The position numbers and the translations under genes were made by a program. Positions 25,700 through 33,576 of a DNA stretch of 64,000 nucleotides are shown here, in pieces. Every line of letters starts with the position of its first letter. The first letter of the stretch is position 1. Location of the stretch: assembly GCA_029565685.1 (NCBI GenBank), contig JAKQNR010000011.1, positions 1 through 64,000 of the forward strand. The letters run 5' to 3'. Source of the stretch: a bacterium (lineage in GTDB: Bacteria > Zhuqueibacterota > Zhuqueibacteria > Residuimicrobiales > Residuimicrobiaceae). Under the pieces are notes generated by a model. That model was not told the origin of the DNA. It did no database searches and saw only the letters and a list, made by a program, of their open reading frames with translations.

Positions 25700-25853
25700 G
25701 TTTATCGCTTCCTCTACTTGGAATGTGGATCACGGATTTATCCGTTTAGGCGGGTTTGTGGTGATGAGCGATCACTATCATCCACTGCTCTCTGTGGTCG
25801 GCGAAAAAGCACTTAAGATTATCGCAGGCATCGACTGGGAATGGTTTTACTGA
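25700..25853 (+). pseudogene. Possible remnant of a REP-associated (Y1-type) transposase
   Basis: A short open frame ending at 25853 contains GGFVVMSDHYHPLLSV, resembling the HUH box (usually VVMPNHVHLL) of REP-associated tyrosine transposases. The catalytic Tyr helix and the N-terminus are missing. Its place right after palindromic repeats is what such enzymes would leave. The evidence is one motif only. Confidence 0.4.
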
Positions 25854-25868
25854 ACAGAGGAGACGCTC

Positions 25869-26804
25869 ATGGCTTTTTATTTGGTGACCGGCGGCGCCGG
25901 CTTTATCGGTTCCAATCTGGTGGAGGCGCTGCTGCGGCGCGGCGACCGCGTGCGGGTGCTGGATAATTTCGCCACCGGCAAGCGGGAAAATCTGCAGCCG
26001 TTCATTTCCGCCATTGAACTGGTGGAAGGCGACCTGCGCAGTTATCATATCGTGCGCGAAGCGGTGAACGGCGTGGATTTCATTCTTCACCAGGCCGCGC
26101 TGCCGTCGGTCCCCCGTTCCATCAAAGATCCGATCACCAGCGATGAGGTGAATGTGGCTGGCACGCTCAACGTGCTTCAGGCTGCGCGCGAAGCCGGCGT
26201 GCGCCGGGTGGTGTATGCATCCTCTTCCTCCATCTATGGCGATCTGGAGGCCATGCCGAAAACCGAGGATATGCTGCCCAAGCCGCTGTCTCCTTACGCG
26301 GTATCCAAAATGGCGGGTGAAAAATACTGTCAAGTCTTCACCCGGCTCTATGGACTGGAGACGGTCTCCCTGCGCTATTTTAATGTGTTCGGTCCGCGCC
26401 AGGACCCCAATTCCCAGTACTCTGCCGTGATCCCCAAATTCGTCCTGTCGATCATGAACGGCCAATCGCCGCAGGTGCACGGCGACGGCGAGCAATCGCG
26501 CGATTTCACTTTTATCGCCAACGTGGTGCAGGCCAATCTGCTGGCCTGCGAAGAGGGCCATGAACAGCTGGCAGGCGAAGTGTTCAACATCGCCTGCGGC
26601 CGCCGCATTACGGTCAACCTGTTGGTGCAGACCATCAACGAACTGCTGGGAACCAATGTGGCGGCGGAGTATGTGCCGTCCCGTCCCGGCGATGTCAAGC
26701 ATTCGCTGGCCAATATCGGCAAGGCGCAGCAATTCCTCGGCTACCGGCCGGATGCGGATTTTAAAAAAGGGTTGGCAGCTGTGGTGGAGTGGATGAAAAA
26801 ATAA
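25869..26804 (+). CDS. NAD-dependent nucleotide-sugar 4-epimerase (WbpP/GalE-like)
   Basis: 311 residues; ATG 25869 follows GAGGAG. Extended SDR fold: NAD-binding VTGGAGFIGSNL at the N-terminus, ASSSSIYGD with the catalytic Ser/Thr region, and Y143-x3-K147 in SPYAVSKMAGEK. The stretch RYFNVFGPRQDPNSQYSAVI and the block PSVPRSIKDP are typical of WbpP-type UDP-GlcNAc/UDP-GalNAc 4-epimerases. The sugar specificity cannot be read with certainty. It ends the exopolysaccharide locus and is followed by a strong terminator. Confidence 0.85.
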   Translation: MAFYLVTGGAGFIGSNLVEALLRRGDRVRVLDNFATGKRENLQPFISAIELVEGDLRSYHIVREAVNGVDFILHQAALPSVPRSIKDPITSDEVNVAGTLNVLQAAREAGVRRVVYASSSSIYGDLEAMPKTEDMLPKPLSPYAVSKMAGEKYCQVFTRLYGLETVSLRYFNVFGPRQDPNSQYSAVIPKFVLSIMNGQSPQVHGDGEQSRDFTFIANVVQANLLACEEGHEQLAGEVFNIACGRRITVNLLVQTINELLGTNVAAEYVPSRPGDVKHSLANIGKAQQFLGYRPDADFKKGLAAVVEWMKK

Positions 26805-26820
26805 TCTGTTCGATTTGAAA

Positions 26821-26857
26821 AAACGGGCTGAGGCCGACCGGCGCAGCCCGTTTTTTT
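26821..26857 (+). terminator. Rho-independent terminator after epimerase
   Basis: Perfect 10-base arms AAACGGGCTG (26821-26830) and CAGCCCGTTT (26844-26853) with a 13-base loop, followed by a T-run to 26857, 16 bases after the epimerase stop. Confidence 0.93.
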
Positions 26858-26916
26858 ATGGGCTGAAGATCGTTTGAGCCAATGTAAAGATTTTTCGCAG
26901 TTTTTGACGAATCCAC

Positions 26917-26945
26917 TTGACAAAATCGAATATTTTATTTATACT
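26917..26945 (+). promoter_or_regulatory. Strong sigma-70-like promoter of the bacteriocin locus
   Basis: TTGACA (26917-26922), a 17-base spacer and TATACT (26940-26945, 5 of 6 consensus). It lies about 160 bases before the first AraC-type gene and after the terminator of the preceding locus, so it probably starts the bacteriocin-like gene set. Confidence 0.7.
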
Positions 26946-27106
26946 AATGATCGAATAAACGGCGATTTATCGCTATCTTTTGCGATTGATTTTGGCCATT
27001 GGCAAAGGGGAGGTTGGGGGCCTGGAGCAGCAGTTCATGATCGTGGCAACTCGCTTTACGCTTTTTTACTGCAGGATTTTGGCATCTAACCGGGAAAAGT
27101 TGCCAA

Positions 27107-27451
27107 ATGAGATTCGCGGACCAGATCGAACGGATCATCCAGGAAAATCTGCACAACATCAATTTCGGCGTGGAAATGCTGGCGGATCTGCTGCATATTT
27201 CCCCTTCTTTTTTGCGTGAACTGACGCACGAAAATTTTGCATTTTCGCCGCACCGCCTCATAGAGAAAAGACGGATTGAACGGGCTATTCTGCTGTGGCC
27301 GCAGTATCCTTATTTGCACCAGTTGGCCAGAGCGGTGGGCTTTCAATCCATGCGAACCTTCCGCCGCGCGTTCCGCATACATATGAGCATGACCCCTTCG
27401 GAACACCAGAAACTGCGATTATGCCGCGATTATCAGTCCGCCGCGCTATAG
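27107..27451 (+). CDS. Small AraC-type DNA-binding protein 1
   Basis: 114 residues consisting of little more than the AraC DNA-binding domain. Helix-turn-helix 1 is in FGVEMLADLLHISPSFLREL, with FAFSPHRLIEKRRIERA following. Helix-turn-helix 2 is in HQLARAVGFQSMRTFRRAFR, ending MTPSEHQK. There is no ligand-binding domain. No strong ribosome-binding site precedes the ATG. It probably regulates the exporter genes that follow. A paralogue with the same short form lies at 31229. Confidence 0.82.
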   Translation: MRFADQIERIIQENLHNINFGVEMLADLLHISPSFLRELTHENFAFSPHRLIEKRRIERAILLWPQYPYLHQLARAVGFQSMRTFRRAFRIHMSMTPSEHQKLRLCRDYQSAAL

Positions 27452-27540
27452 CGCTTAGATCCTCTGCCGGCCGCCTCTATACTCTTGCGGCGCCTCGATC
27501 GCCCGACGGTTTGTTCCTCATCTTTATCTTCTCTCTTTTA

Positions 27541-27593
27541 CTTTTTTTCCCCTTTCTTTCCTCTTTCTTTTTTCCTCCTTTTTTCCCCCTTTT
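27541..27593. other. 53-base uninterrupted pyrimidine tract
   Basis: Every base from 27541 to 27593 is C or T on the plus strand, embedded in a longer pyrimidine-rich stretch (about 27510-27600). It lies 100 bases before the C39 exporter start. Such tracts can form triplex DNA or affect transcription; no function is known here. Confidence 0.8.
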
Positions 27594-27692
27594 GCCTTCT
27601 AACCTGGATAATTCATAACCACGAAGGCTGACTTTTTTTTCTGTGGCGATTTTGTCCCTTGACAGGATTTGCGAAATTATGTAATAAAGGCC

Positions 27693-29855
27693 ATGAGGCT
27701 GCGGCTGACGAAATATCCGCTGGTGCGTCAATACGACCGATTGGATTGCGGACCGGCGGCGCTGCTGAGTGTGTTGCGTTTTTACGGCGGCGATGCCGGT
27801 TTGGCGCAAATACGCGCGTGGTGCAACACGGACCGGAACGGCACCACCCTGCTGGATATGGCGGCCGCCGGCCGGCGTCTCGGCTTCCACGCGCGCGGCG
27901 TTTGCGGTTCCTTTGATGATCTGCGGCGCCAGCCTTTGCCCTGCATCGCCCATGTTGTTCTCGCCGACGGCTGGAACCATTTTCTGGTGATTTACACGAT
28001 CGCAAAAGAGCGGTTGTATGTCGGCGATCCGGCCAAAGGCCGCTTCTATCTCAGCCGAATAGAGTTCGAAGCGCTCTGGGCCCGCCGCTGCGTTCTACTG
28101 CTGCAGCCGAACGGCCGGTTGCTGCAGCAGCGCTGTCGATCCTGGATCGCTTGGCTTGGCGGCTACCTGCGCCGGCAGTCGGCCTGGCTGATGCAGATCG
28201 TTTTCACCGGCTTTCTTTTCACCGCGCTGGGGCTGGGCACTCTGCTGATCATGCAGACCCTCATTGACCGGCTGATCCCATTGGCCGATTTCCACAACCT
28301 TGTTTTTCTCGCCCTGCTGTTGACCCTGCTCCTCGGGCTGCGCACCGTCCTCGGCTATCTGCGCGACCGTTTTTTGGTCGTGGCCAACAAGAATCTGAGC
28401 CGCAGCGCAACCGATGACTTTATCGAGCATCTATTTCATCTGGCCAAGCCGTTTTTCGACAGCCGCAAGACCGGCGACATCACAGCGCGCATCAACGACA
28501 GTTTGCAGATTTACCGCGCCGGCTTGTTCCTTCTGCAGAGCGCCCTGCTGGATTCCGTGATGGCGACCGGCGGTTTGGCGTTCATGTTTTATTTTTCCTC
28601 TTCGCTGGGTTGGATCACCTTGGCGCCGCTGCCCCTTCATGCCTGGCTGCTGTGGCGGCAAAGCCGTCCCATTCGCGAGCAGCAACACCGCGTTATGAAA
28701 GCGCATGCAGCGCTGGAATCGGTCTATATCAACAGCCTGCAGAACATCGATGAAGTCGCCTCTGTTTCGGCGGCGCCGGCGTTTGTGCGTCTCAATCAAG
28801 CGGCTTTTGCTGATTTTCAAGCCCAGGTGGAGCGGCTGGGCAACCTGCAGGCCCGTCTCACTGCTCTGGTCTCGGGCATGGGGGCCATGATCTCGATCGC
28901 TCTGCTGACCACCGGCGCGGCGCTGGTCATGGACAAGCAGATGATGCTCGGTCGGTTTATCGCCGCCTATTCTTTGCTGTCGTGGATTCTGCCCTCCCTG
29001 CAAAGTCTGGTTGCCGGCCTGATCGAATTTCAGGCTGCGCAGGCGGCGGCCCAGCGGATGATGGACCTGCTCTCCATCGAGGCGGAAAAGAATGAGGGTA
29101 CAGTCATCCTTCAGGGCGCGTGGAACGTGCGCGTCGAGCGGCTCGCTTTTGCCTATGCCAAATCCGCGCCGTTGCTGCAGGACGTGTCGTTGACGATCCC
29201 GGCTGGACGCATCACCTCGCTGTGGGGGCCCAGCGGCGCCGGCAAGAGCACCCTGGTGCAGCTCCTGCAGCGCAAGTACCCGCCGCTGTCCGGCGAGATC
29301 CGCTTCAACGGCACACGCTGCGAGGATCTGGAGCTGACGCATCTGCGTTCGCGCATCGGCGTGGTCCCGCAGTCCATCGGCGTTTTCAATGCCACCCTGG
29401 CGGAAAACATATTGCTCGGCCGCAGCGCCGCCGACCTGCAGGAGATCGAGGAGCGACTCGCGGCCTGTGGGCTGGCGATGTTGTGCAGCCGCTTTGAGCT
29501 GGGGCTGCGCACGCCGCTGGGAGAAGAGGGACGCAGGCTGTCGGGCGGCGAGCTCGAGCTGCTGGGGCTGGCGCGGGCGCTGTTCGCCGCGCCTGCTGTG
29601 CTGATCATTGATGAAGGGTTCCGTTCCATAGACGTCGAACTGCAGCGCGCGCTGGGCCGAGTGATCCGGCGCTACAGCCGGGATCATGCGGTGCTGCTGA
29701 TCACCCACAATCTCGAAACTTTGCGCGAGACCGATTACCTGTATCTGATGGCGCGGGGCCGCATCGTTGAGCAAGGCGATCCCCGCGCGCTTTTACAGCA
29801 CGAAGGTCTGTTTAAGAATCTCTTTCCAGCGATGGCAGGCTCTTTCCAGGAGTGA
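27693..29855 (+). CDS. C39 peptidase-containing ABC exporter (PCAT)
   Basis: 720 residues; ATG 27693 preferred over TTG 27669. N-terminal C39 peptidase: Cys19 in YDRLDCGPAALLSVLRF, His about 95 in WNHFLVIY and Asp about 112 in VGDPAKG form the catalytic set. Six TM segments follow (about 155-420), then the ATPase: Walker A GPSGAGKST (about 512-520), Q-loop VPQS, signature LSGGELELLGLARAL, Walker B VLIIDEGF and H-loop LITHN. The family cleaves double-glycine leaders and exports the peptide. The matching precursor is at 31658. No HlyD-type adaptor gene is present. Confidence 0.93.
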   Translation: MRLRLTKYPLVRQYDRLDCGPAALLSVLRFYGGDAGLAQIRAWCNTDRNGTTLLDMAAAGRRLGFHARGVCGSFDDLRRQPLPCIAHVVLADGWNHFLVIYTIAKERLYVGDPAKGRFYLSRIEFEALWARRCVLLLQPNGRLLQQRCRSWIAWLGGYLRRQSAWLMQIVFTGFLFTALGLGTLLIMQTLIDRLIPLADFHNLVFLALLLTLLLGLRTVLGYLRDRFLVVANKNLSRSATDDFIEHLFHLAKPFFDSRKTGDITARINDSLQIYRAGLFLLQSALLDSVMATGGLAFMFYFSSSLGWITLAPLPLHAWLLWRQSRPIREQQHRVMKAHAALESVYINSLQNIDEVASVSAAPAFVRLNQAAFADFQAQVERLGNLQARLTALVSGMGAMISIALLTTGAALVMDKQMMLGRFIAAYSLLSWILPSLQSLVAGLIEFQAAQAAAQRMMDLLSIEAEKNEGTVILQGAWNVRVERLAFAYAKSAPLLQDVSLTIPAGRITSLWGPSGAGKSTLVQLLQRKYPPLSGEIRFNGTRCEDLELTHLRSRIGVVPQSIGVFNATLAENILLGRSAADLQEIEERLAACGLAMLCSRFELGLRTPLGEEGRRLSGGELELLGLARALFAAPAVLIIDEGFRSIDVELQRALGRVIRRYSRDHAVLLITHNLETLRETDYLYLMARGRIVEQGDPRALLQHEGLFKNLFPAMAGSFQE

Positions 29856-29856
29856 A

Positions 29857-30528
29857 ATGTTTATGTGCAATCCTGCGGTTGCGGTCGCGTCCGGTCCGCG
29901 TTTGAAAACCAGGTATGTTTTTCTCATCCTGCTGCTGTGTGAAATGAGCGTGTCCTGGTTTTATCAGACTCAGATCATGACTAAAGACGCCTACTATGCC
30001 CTGTACGGCGACCGTCTCGACGCTCAGCGGATCGAAGATATGTTCGATCTGCTCAAGCAGTTCCGGCTCTGGAGCTTTGGCATGATTCCGCTGTTCGTCT
30101 GGTTTCGCGCGGCGTTCATAACCCTGCTGCTGCAGATGCCGCTGGTGTTTCGTTTCATCGACATTCCGTTTCGCGACCTGTTCCGCCTTGTGACCGTGGC
30201 GTCGTTTCTATTTGTCGTTTTCGAGCTGTTGCGGCTGCTGTATTTGCTTCCCATTCCGTCTGCTATGGTGACATTGAAGGATCTGAACTGGATGCCGCTG
30301 TCGCTGGTCAGCCTGCTGGCTCTTGATCCCGAGGCCCGCGGCGCCCTGGCTTTTTTGAGCCATTTCAACCTGTTTGAAATCGGTTTTTTAGGCCTGATTT
30401 ACATCGGGTTGATCAGGACGAAAAAATTGAAAAAACTGGATGCCGCCCTGGTGGTTTTTATAATGTGGATGATGATCATCATCATGCATTGGATTCTGGC
30501 GCTTTATTTCGCCAGGCTGTATGGATGA
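29857..30528 (+). CDS. Polytopic membrane protein, Yip1-like
   Basis: 223 residues; the ATG lies one base after the exporter stop, so the two are coupled. About five hydrophobic segments: FLILLLCEMSVSWFY, AAFITLLLQMPLVF, LVTVASFLFVVFELLRLLYL, FEIGFLGLIYIGL and ALVVFIMWMMIIIMHWILAL. The overall look is Yip1-like, but I do not recognise the family with certainty. It sits between the exporter and a thioredoxin-like gene; similar membrane genes accompany bacteriocin exporters in Bacteroidota-type clusters. The role is unknown. Confidence 0.55.
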   Translation: MFMCNPAVAVASGPRLKTRYVFLILLLCEMSVSWFYQTQIMTKDAYYALYGDRLDAQRIEDMFDLLKQFRLWSFGMIPLFVWFRAAFITLLLQMPLVFRFIDIPFRDLFRLVTVASFLFVVFELLRLLYLLPIPSAMVTLKDLNWMPLSLVSLLALDPEARGALAFLSHFNLFEIGFLGLIYIGLIRTKKLKKLDAALVVFIMWMMIIIMHWILALYFARLYG

Positions 30529-30543
30529 AATTATGAGGACCTC

Positions 30544-31068
30544 ATGAGAAAGTTGAATGCCCGGTTTGTCCTCGTGCTTTCAGCCGCCGTCCTGCTGACG
30601 GCTGGATTCGGACTGATGCTGATTCGCAGCCTGCAGCCTCCGGTTCTGCCCGTCGGTTCCCGCCTGACGCCGGTCAGTTGCCGCACCTGCATCGGCGCAG
30701 ACACGTTGCAGCTTTCGGGCGCAGGTCAGACCCTGGTGCTGTTGTTCAGCGTTCACTGTCCGCACTGCCTCTATGAGCTGGACCAGATCGACCGGTGCGT
30801 TGATACACTGCCGTATGCGCGTTTTTATTTGCTGACCACGGACAGCCGCTTCGACCTTTGCAACGGCACCTCGCGTTGGCTGAATTTGAGCGTCAGCGAT
30901 CGAGTGACGTGGGCGGTGATGGAAAAATCCGTTTTCAATTCCCATTTCGGCCGCTCGGTCAAGCCCACTGTGTTTGTTTTTGACCGCCGAGGAATTTTAC
31001 GGAAAAAATGGTCAGGGGAGATCAGAATGGAAAAGTTGGCAGCCGTATATGGGCAGGTCCCAGGCTGA
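30544..31068 (+). CDS. Membrane-anchored thioredoxin-like protein (TlpA/redoxin fold)
   Basis: 174 residues. N-terminal membrane anchor (VLVLSAAVLLTAGFGLMLI, about 9-27). The redox motif is CPHC (72-75) in LFSVHCPHCLYEL. A second pair, CRTC (46-49), lies before it. The ending KPTVFVFDRRGILRKKW carries the usual cis-Pro element and beta strand. It would act outside the inner membrane as a thiol-disulfide exchanger. The four-Cys precursor 600 bases downstream is a plausible substrate (inference). Confidence 0.75.
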   Translation: MRKLNARFVLVLSAAVLLTAGFGLMLIRSLQPPVLPVGSRLTPVSCRTCIGADTLQLSGAGQTLVLLFSVHCPHCLYELDQIDRCVDTLPYARFYLLTTDSRFDLCNGTSRWLNLSVSDRVTWAVMEKSVFNSHFGRSVKPTVFVFDRRGILRKKWSGEIRMEKLAAVYGQVPG

Positions 31069-31128
31069 GGACAAAAGGGAAGGCGACACACTAAAAGCCT
31101 CGGCCTGCCTCGTGAAGGAGATGGTCTC

Positions 31129-31180
31129 GGCAGCCCCGGAAAATATCATAAATATGCAGTGGCCCTAAGCCGGGGCTGCC
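31129..31180 (+). terminator. Hairpin with perfect 11-base arms (terminator or attenuator)
   Basis: GGCAGCCCCGG (31129-31139) pairs perfectly with CCGGGGCTGCC (31170-31180) around a 30-base loop. It is followed by GATTGTTTAT, a poor U-run. It separates the exporter/thioredoxin genes from the second AraC gene and the precursor, so it may reduce read-through or protect an mRNA end. Confidence 0.55.
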
Positions 31181-31228
31181 GATTGTTTATCGCATCGCTG
31201 TTTTCTGAATCTGAAGGAGCAGCCGACC

Positions 31229-31633
31229 ATGAGCGACTCTGACTGGATGGAGAACCTGGTGGAAGAGCATCTATCAAACTGGATGTTCGGTACGGAAATG
31301 CTGGCTGAACAGATGAATGTCTCGCCGCTGCACTTGCGCCTGCTTACGCAACGGTATTTCGCCATGACGCCGGTTCAATTCATCGACAGCCGGCGGCTGC
31401 AGCGGGCGGCTATGCTGCTGTGCCGGTTTGAGCATCCGTATGAGGTTTGCCGGCTGGTCGGTTATCCCTGTATGCGCCTGTTCCGGCGTTCTTTTGCCCG
31501 TTGCTATCATATGACGCCGGCTGAGTTTCAGGCGAAACTGCGCCAAATTGAAGAGCAGGGCGGCCTGGTATGGGATGCGCTGCTGAGCCCGGCGATGATT
31601 CGTTCTATCGATGCAACAAGGGGTGTATCATAG
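31229..31633 (+). CDS. Small AraC-type DNA-binding protein 2
   Basis: 134 residues; ATG follows GAAGGAG. As in the gene at 27107, only the AraC DNA-binding domain is present: FGTEMLAEQMNVSPLHLRLL, then FAMTPVQFIDSRRLQRAAML, with a second helix-turn-helix around CRLVGYPCMRLFRRSF and the ending MTPAEFQAK. A tail of about 25 residues follows. It sits 24 bases before the bacteriocin-like precursor and probably controls it. The first HTH tolerates unusual residues (VCRLVGYPC), so DNA binding is not certain. Confidence 0.78.
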   Translation: MSDSDWMENLVEEHLSNWMFGTEMLAEQMNVSPLHLRLLTQRYFAMTPVQFIDSRRLQRAAMLLCRFEHPYEVCRLVGYPCMRLFRRSFARCYHMTPAEFQAKLRQIEEQGGLVWDALLSPAMIRSIDATRGVS

Positions 31634-31657
31634 AGGCTAACAAGAAAGGATGAAACC

Positions 31658-31921
31658 ATGAAACCGTCAATGGGCGTTTATCCTGGAACCCCGCCGATCC
31701 GTAGTTTGGAGTATGCCGGCGGTATGAAGGAATTATCTGAAAAAGAGATGGAACAGATTTCAGGCGGAGAAGCTTCAGCTTCGCAGTGCAAGGCGTGGGA
31801 CATTATTTGTGTTGTCGCCGGGTTCGGTTCATTTGGAGGATTATTAGGAGCTTTAGTATTTGGCCCAACCAATTTGATGTGTTTGCTGGATGATATTGTA
31901 AATTACAGCAAGTGTCCGTAA
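31658..31921 (+). CDS. Double-glycine bacteriocin-like precursor with four Cys
   Basis: 87 residues; AAGGATG lies seven bases before the ATG. The leader ends in KELSEKEMEQISGG (24-37), the classic double-glycine signal cut by C39 peptidases. The core (38-87, 50 residues) has Cys at 44, 51, 75 and 86. It also has a hydrophobic Gly-rich centre (VVAGFGSFGGLLGALVFG), as in class II bacteriocins that insert into membranes. The C39 exporter and thioredoxin-like gene nearby fit cleavage, export and disulfide formation. The target and activity are unknown. Confidence 0.82.
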   Translation: MKPSMGVYPGTPPIRSLEYAGGMKELSEKEMEQISGGEASASQCKAWDIICVVAGFGSFGGLLGALVFGPTNLMCLLDDIVNYSKCP

Positions 31922-32045
31922 TTAATTACCAATTCTCTATGATACACCCTTCTAATTTTTTTTAAAAATATTGATAATAAGATAAAATATCCTTTACTTT
32001 TAGATGTGATCTGTTTTTAATAATGTGTAAATAAGGGAATCAAGC

Positions 32046-32789
32046 ATGTTAGAAGTAGAAGGTCTTACGAAAAATTATGCAAATGGTTCAATAGCATTAT
32101 CTAATTTATTTTGCAAAGCATACCCTGGAAAAATTTCTTGTCTGGCTGGCCCTAATGGGTCTGGAAAAACTACGACTCTGCGATTGCTTGCCGCGCTTCT
32201 GCATCCGACCTCAGGAACCATTCGGTATAACAATGCAAAGATCGACTTTAATGAATTAGCTTACAAAGCTCAGGTTGCCTATCTGCCTGAACGGTGCGGT
32301 TTCTATTTGCGGTTCACTGGGAAATGGAATCTGGATTTTTATGTTTCACTGTTTAATAGAAAGCTGGACGAGGAGGAGGTTTCTAACTATAGCAGATTAC
32401 TTGAACTGGAACCTTACCTCAATAAGCCGGTAGGTACATATTCTTTCGGCACCAAGCAAAAACTGGCTCTGCTGCGGACTCTTGCCATTAATCCGGCTGT
32501 TTTTCTCCTGGATGAACCATTCAATGGGCTGGATATTGAAAGCCAATATAACGCCAAGCAGATCTTCAAAATTCTCTGCGATCAAAACAAGATCATCCTC
32601 ATTTCGACCCATCAAATTTCTGCTATGGAAGATATTTTAGACAATCTGGTCATTTTGTATAGTGGAAAAAAAATCCTGGATATGAACATGGCTGAAATAC
32701 GCAGAGCTATCAAGGATGATAAAAAATTTCAGTCGATCATGGATTTTTATCTTTATCATGTTAAAGGAACACGACATGAAAGTAAATAA
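32046..32789 (+). CDS. ABC transporter ATP-binding protein
   Basis: 247 residues. Walker A GPNGSGKTTTLR, signature region YSFGTKQKLALLRTL (SFGTKQ in place of LSGGQ, as in many ABC-2 subfamilies), Walker B VFLLDEPFNGLD and H-loop STHQ are all present. It overlaps the permease by 14 bases, so the two form one transporter. Position right after the bacteriocin-like precursor suggests immunity or self-protection, although ABC-2 couples have many roles. DNA in 31922-33000 is clearly more AT-rich than the neighbours. Confidence 0.88.
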   Translation: MLEVEGLTKNYANGSIALSNLFCKAYPGKISCLAGPNGSGKTTTLRLLAALLHPTSGTIRYNNAKIDFNELAYKAQVAYLPERCGFYLRFTGKWNLDFYVSLFNRKLDEEEVSNYSRLLELEPYLNKPVGTYSFGTKQKLALLRTLAINPAVFLLDEPFNGLDIESQYNAKQIFKILCDQNKIILISTHQISAMEDILDNLVILYSGKKILDMNMAEIRRAIKDDKKFQSIMDFYLYHVKGTRHESK

Positions 32790-33576
32790 AAATTTATTCA
32801 AAAAGGATTTCATCGATTTATGTAAAAATTTTGAAACTTTATATACTATTATTGGTGTTCCATTGGTGATAATAATAATATTTTTTCTTTTTTCACAACA
32901 ACATAATAATATATATATTTATATGAGGCATAATATCTCGCTTTTAGAAATTGAGCAAATACTATCATCTTTTAATCTAGAAACTTATGATAGATCCGTT
33001 GCTTTTTATCTATTCCTTTGGAACTCTGCTTATTTTTATATAATAACTTTGCTGATTATTGTTCTTCCAACAGTAGTCGCCTGTACAGCCTTCACCAGTG
33101 AAAAAGAGCAGGGAACCATTGAGTTGCTCTTTCATGCGCCCATCAGCGATGCGGATCTGCTGTTGACAAAAATGATGGTCAGCACTCTACCCTCATTGCT
33201 GCTGGCTGTTTTCTGCTATGCTTTTATGCTGATCAGCAGCTATTTTCATTCCGGCGTTGAAGCGTTCAAGTACATGCTACAGCTTAAATGGATACTATTG
33301 CATTTTATACTGATTCCTATTTATACGATTATTACAGCAGGGATAGGTTTGACTATTTCTATAGTTAAGAAAAGTTCTCGAGCAGCCCTTACAAGTGCCT
33401 TCTTTTTTATATTACCCCTAATGCTTTTAATGGTCCCCTTTGTACTTGGCGATCTGGTATTCACCCTCCGCCTGGCCTTGTACGGCGTACTGCTGGCGAT
33501 CCCCTTGCTGTGGCTGGTTTTTAAAATTGCGCTGAAATTGTTCGACCGCGAAAAGATCATCCTCTCCTACTATTAA
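32776..33576 (+). CDS. ABC-2 type transporter permease
   Basis: 266 residues; ATG 32776 lies inside the end of the ATPase gene. Six hydrophobic segments are visible, the first near LYTIIGVPLVIIIIFFLF. The segment FTSEKEQGTIELLFHAPISD after TM2 is the conserved cytoplasmic loop of ABC-2 permeases. The N-terminal third is very AT-rich and the rest less so. Together with the ATPase it would move a hydrophobic or peptide substrate across the inner membrane. Confidence 0.85.
   Translation: MKVNKNLFKKDFIDLCKNFETLYTIIGVPLVIIIIFFLFSQQHNNIYIYMRHNISLLEIEQILSSFNLETYDRSVAFYLFLWNSAYFYIITLLIIVLPTVVACTAFTSEKEQGTIELLFHAPISDADLLLTKMMVSTLPSLLLAVFCYAFMLISSYFHSGVEAFKYMLQLKWILLHFILIPIYTIITAGIGLTISIVKKSSRAALTSAFFFILPLMLLMVPFVLGDLVFTLRLALYGVLLAIPLLWLVFKIALKLFDREKIILSYY

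Noticed and set aside
27659..27687. TTGACA with a TAATAA-like -10 just before the C39 gene
   Set aside because: The start point would fall after the chosen ATG (27693), and the -10 matches poorly. The promoter at 26917 is a better candidate.
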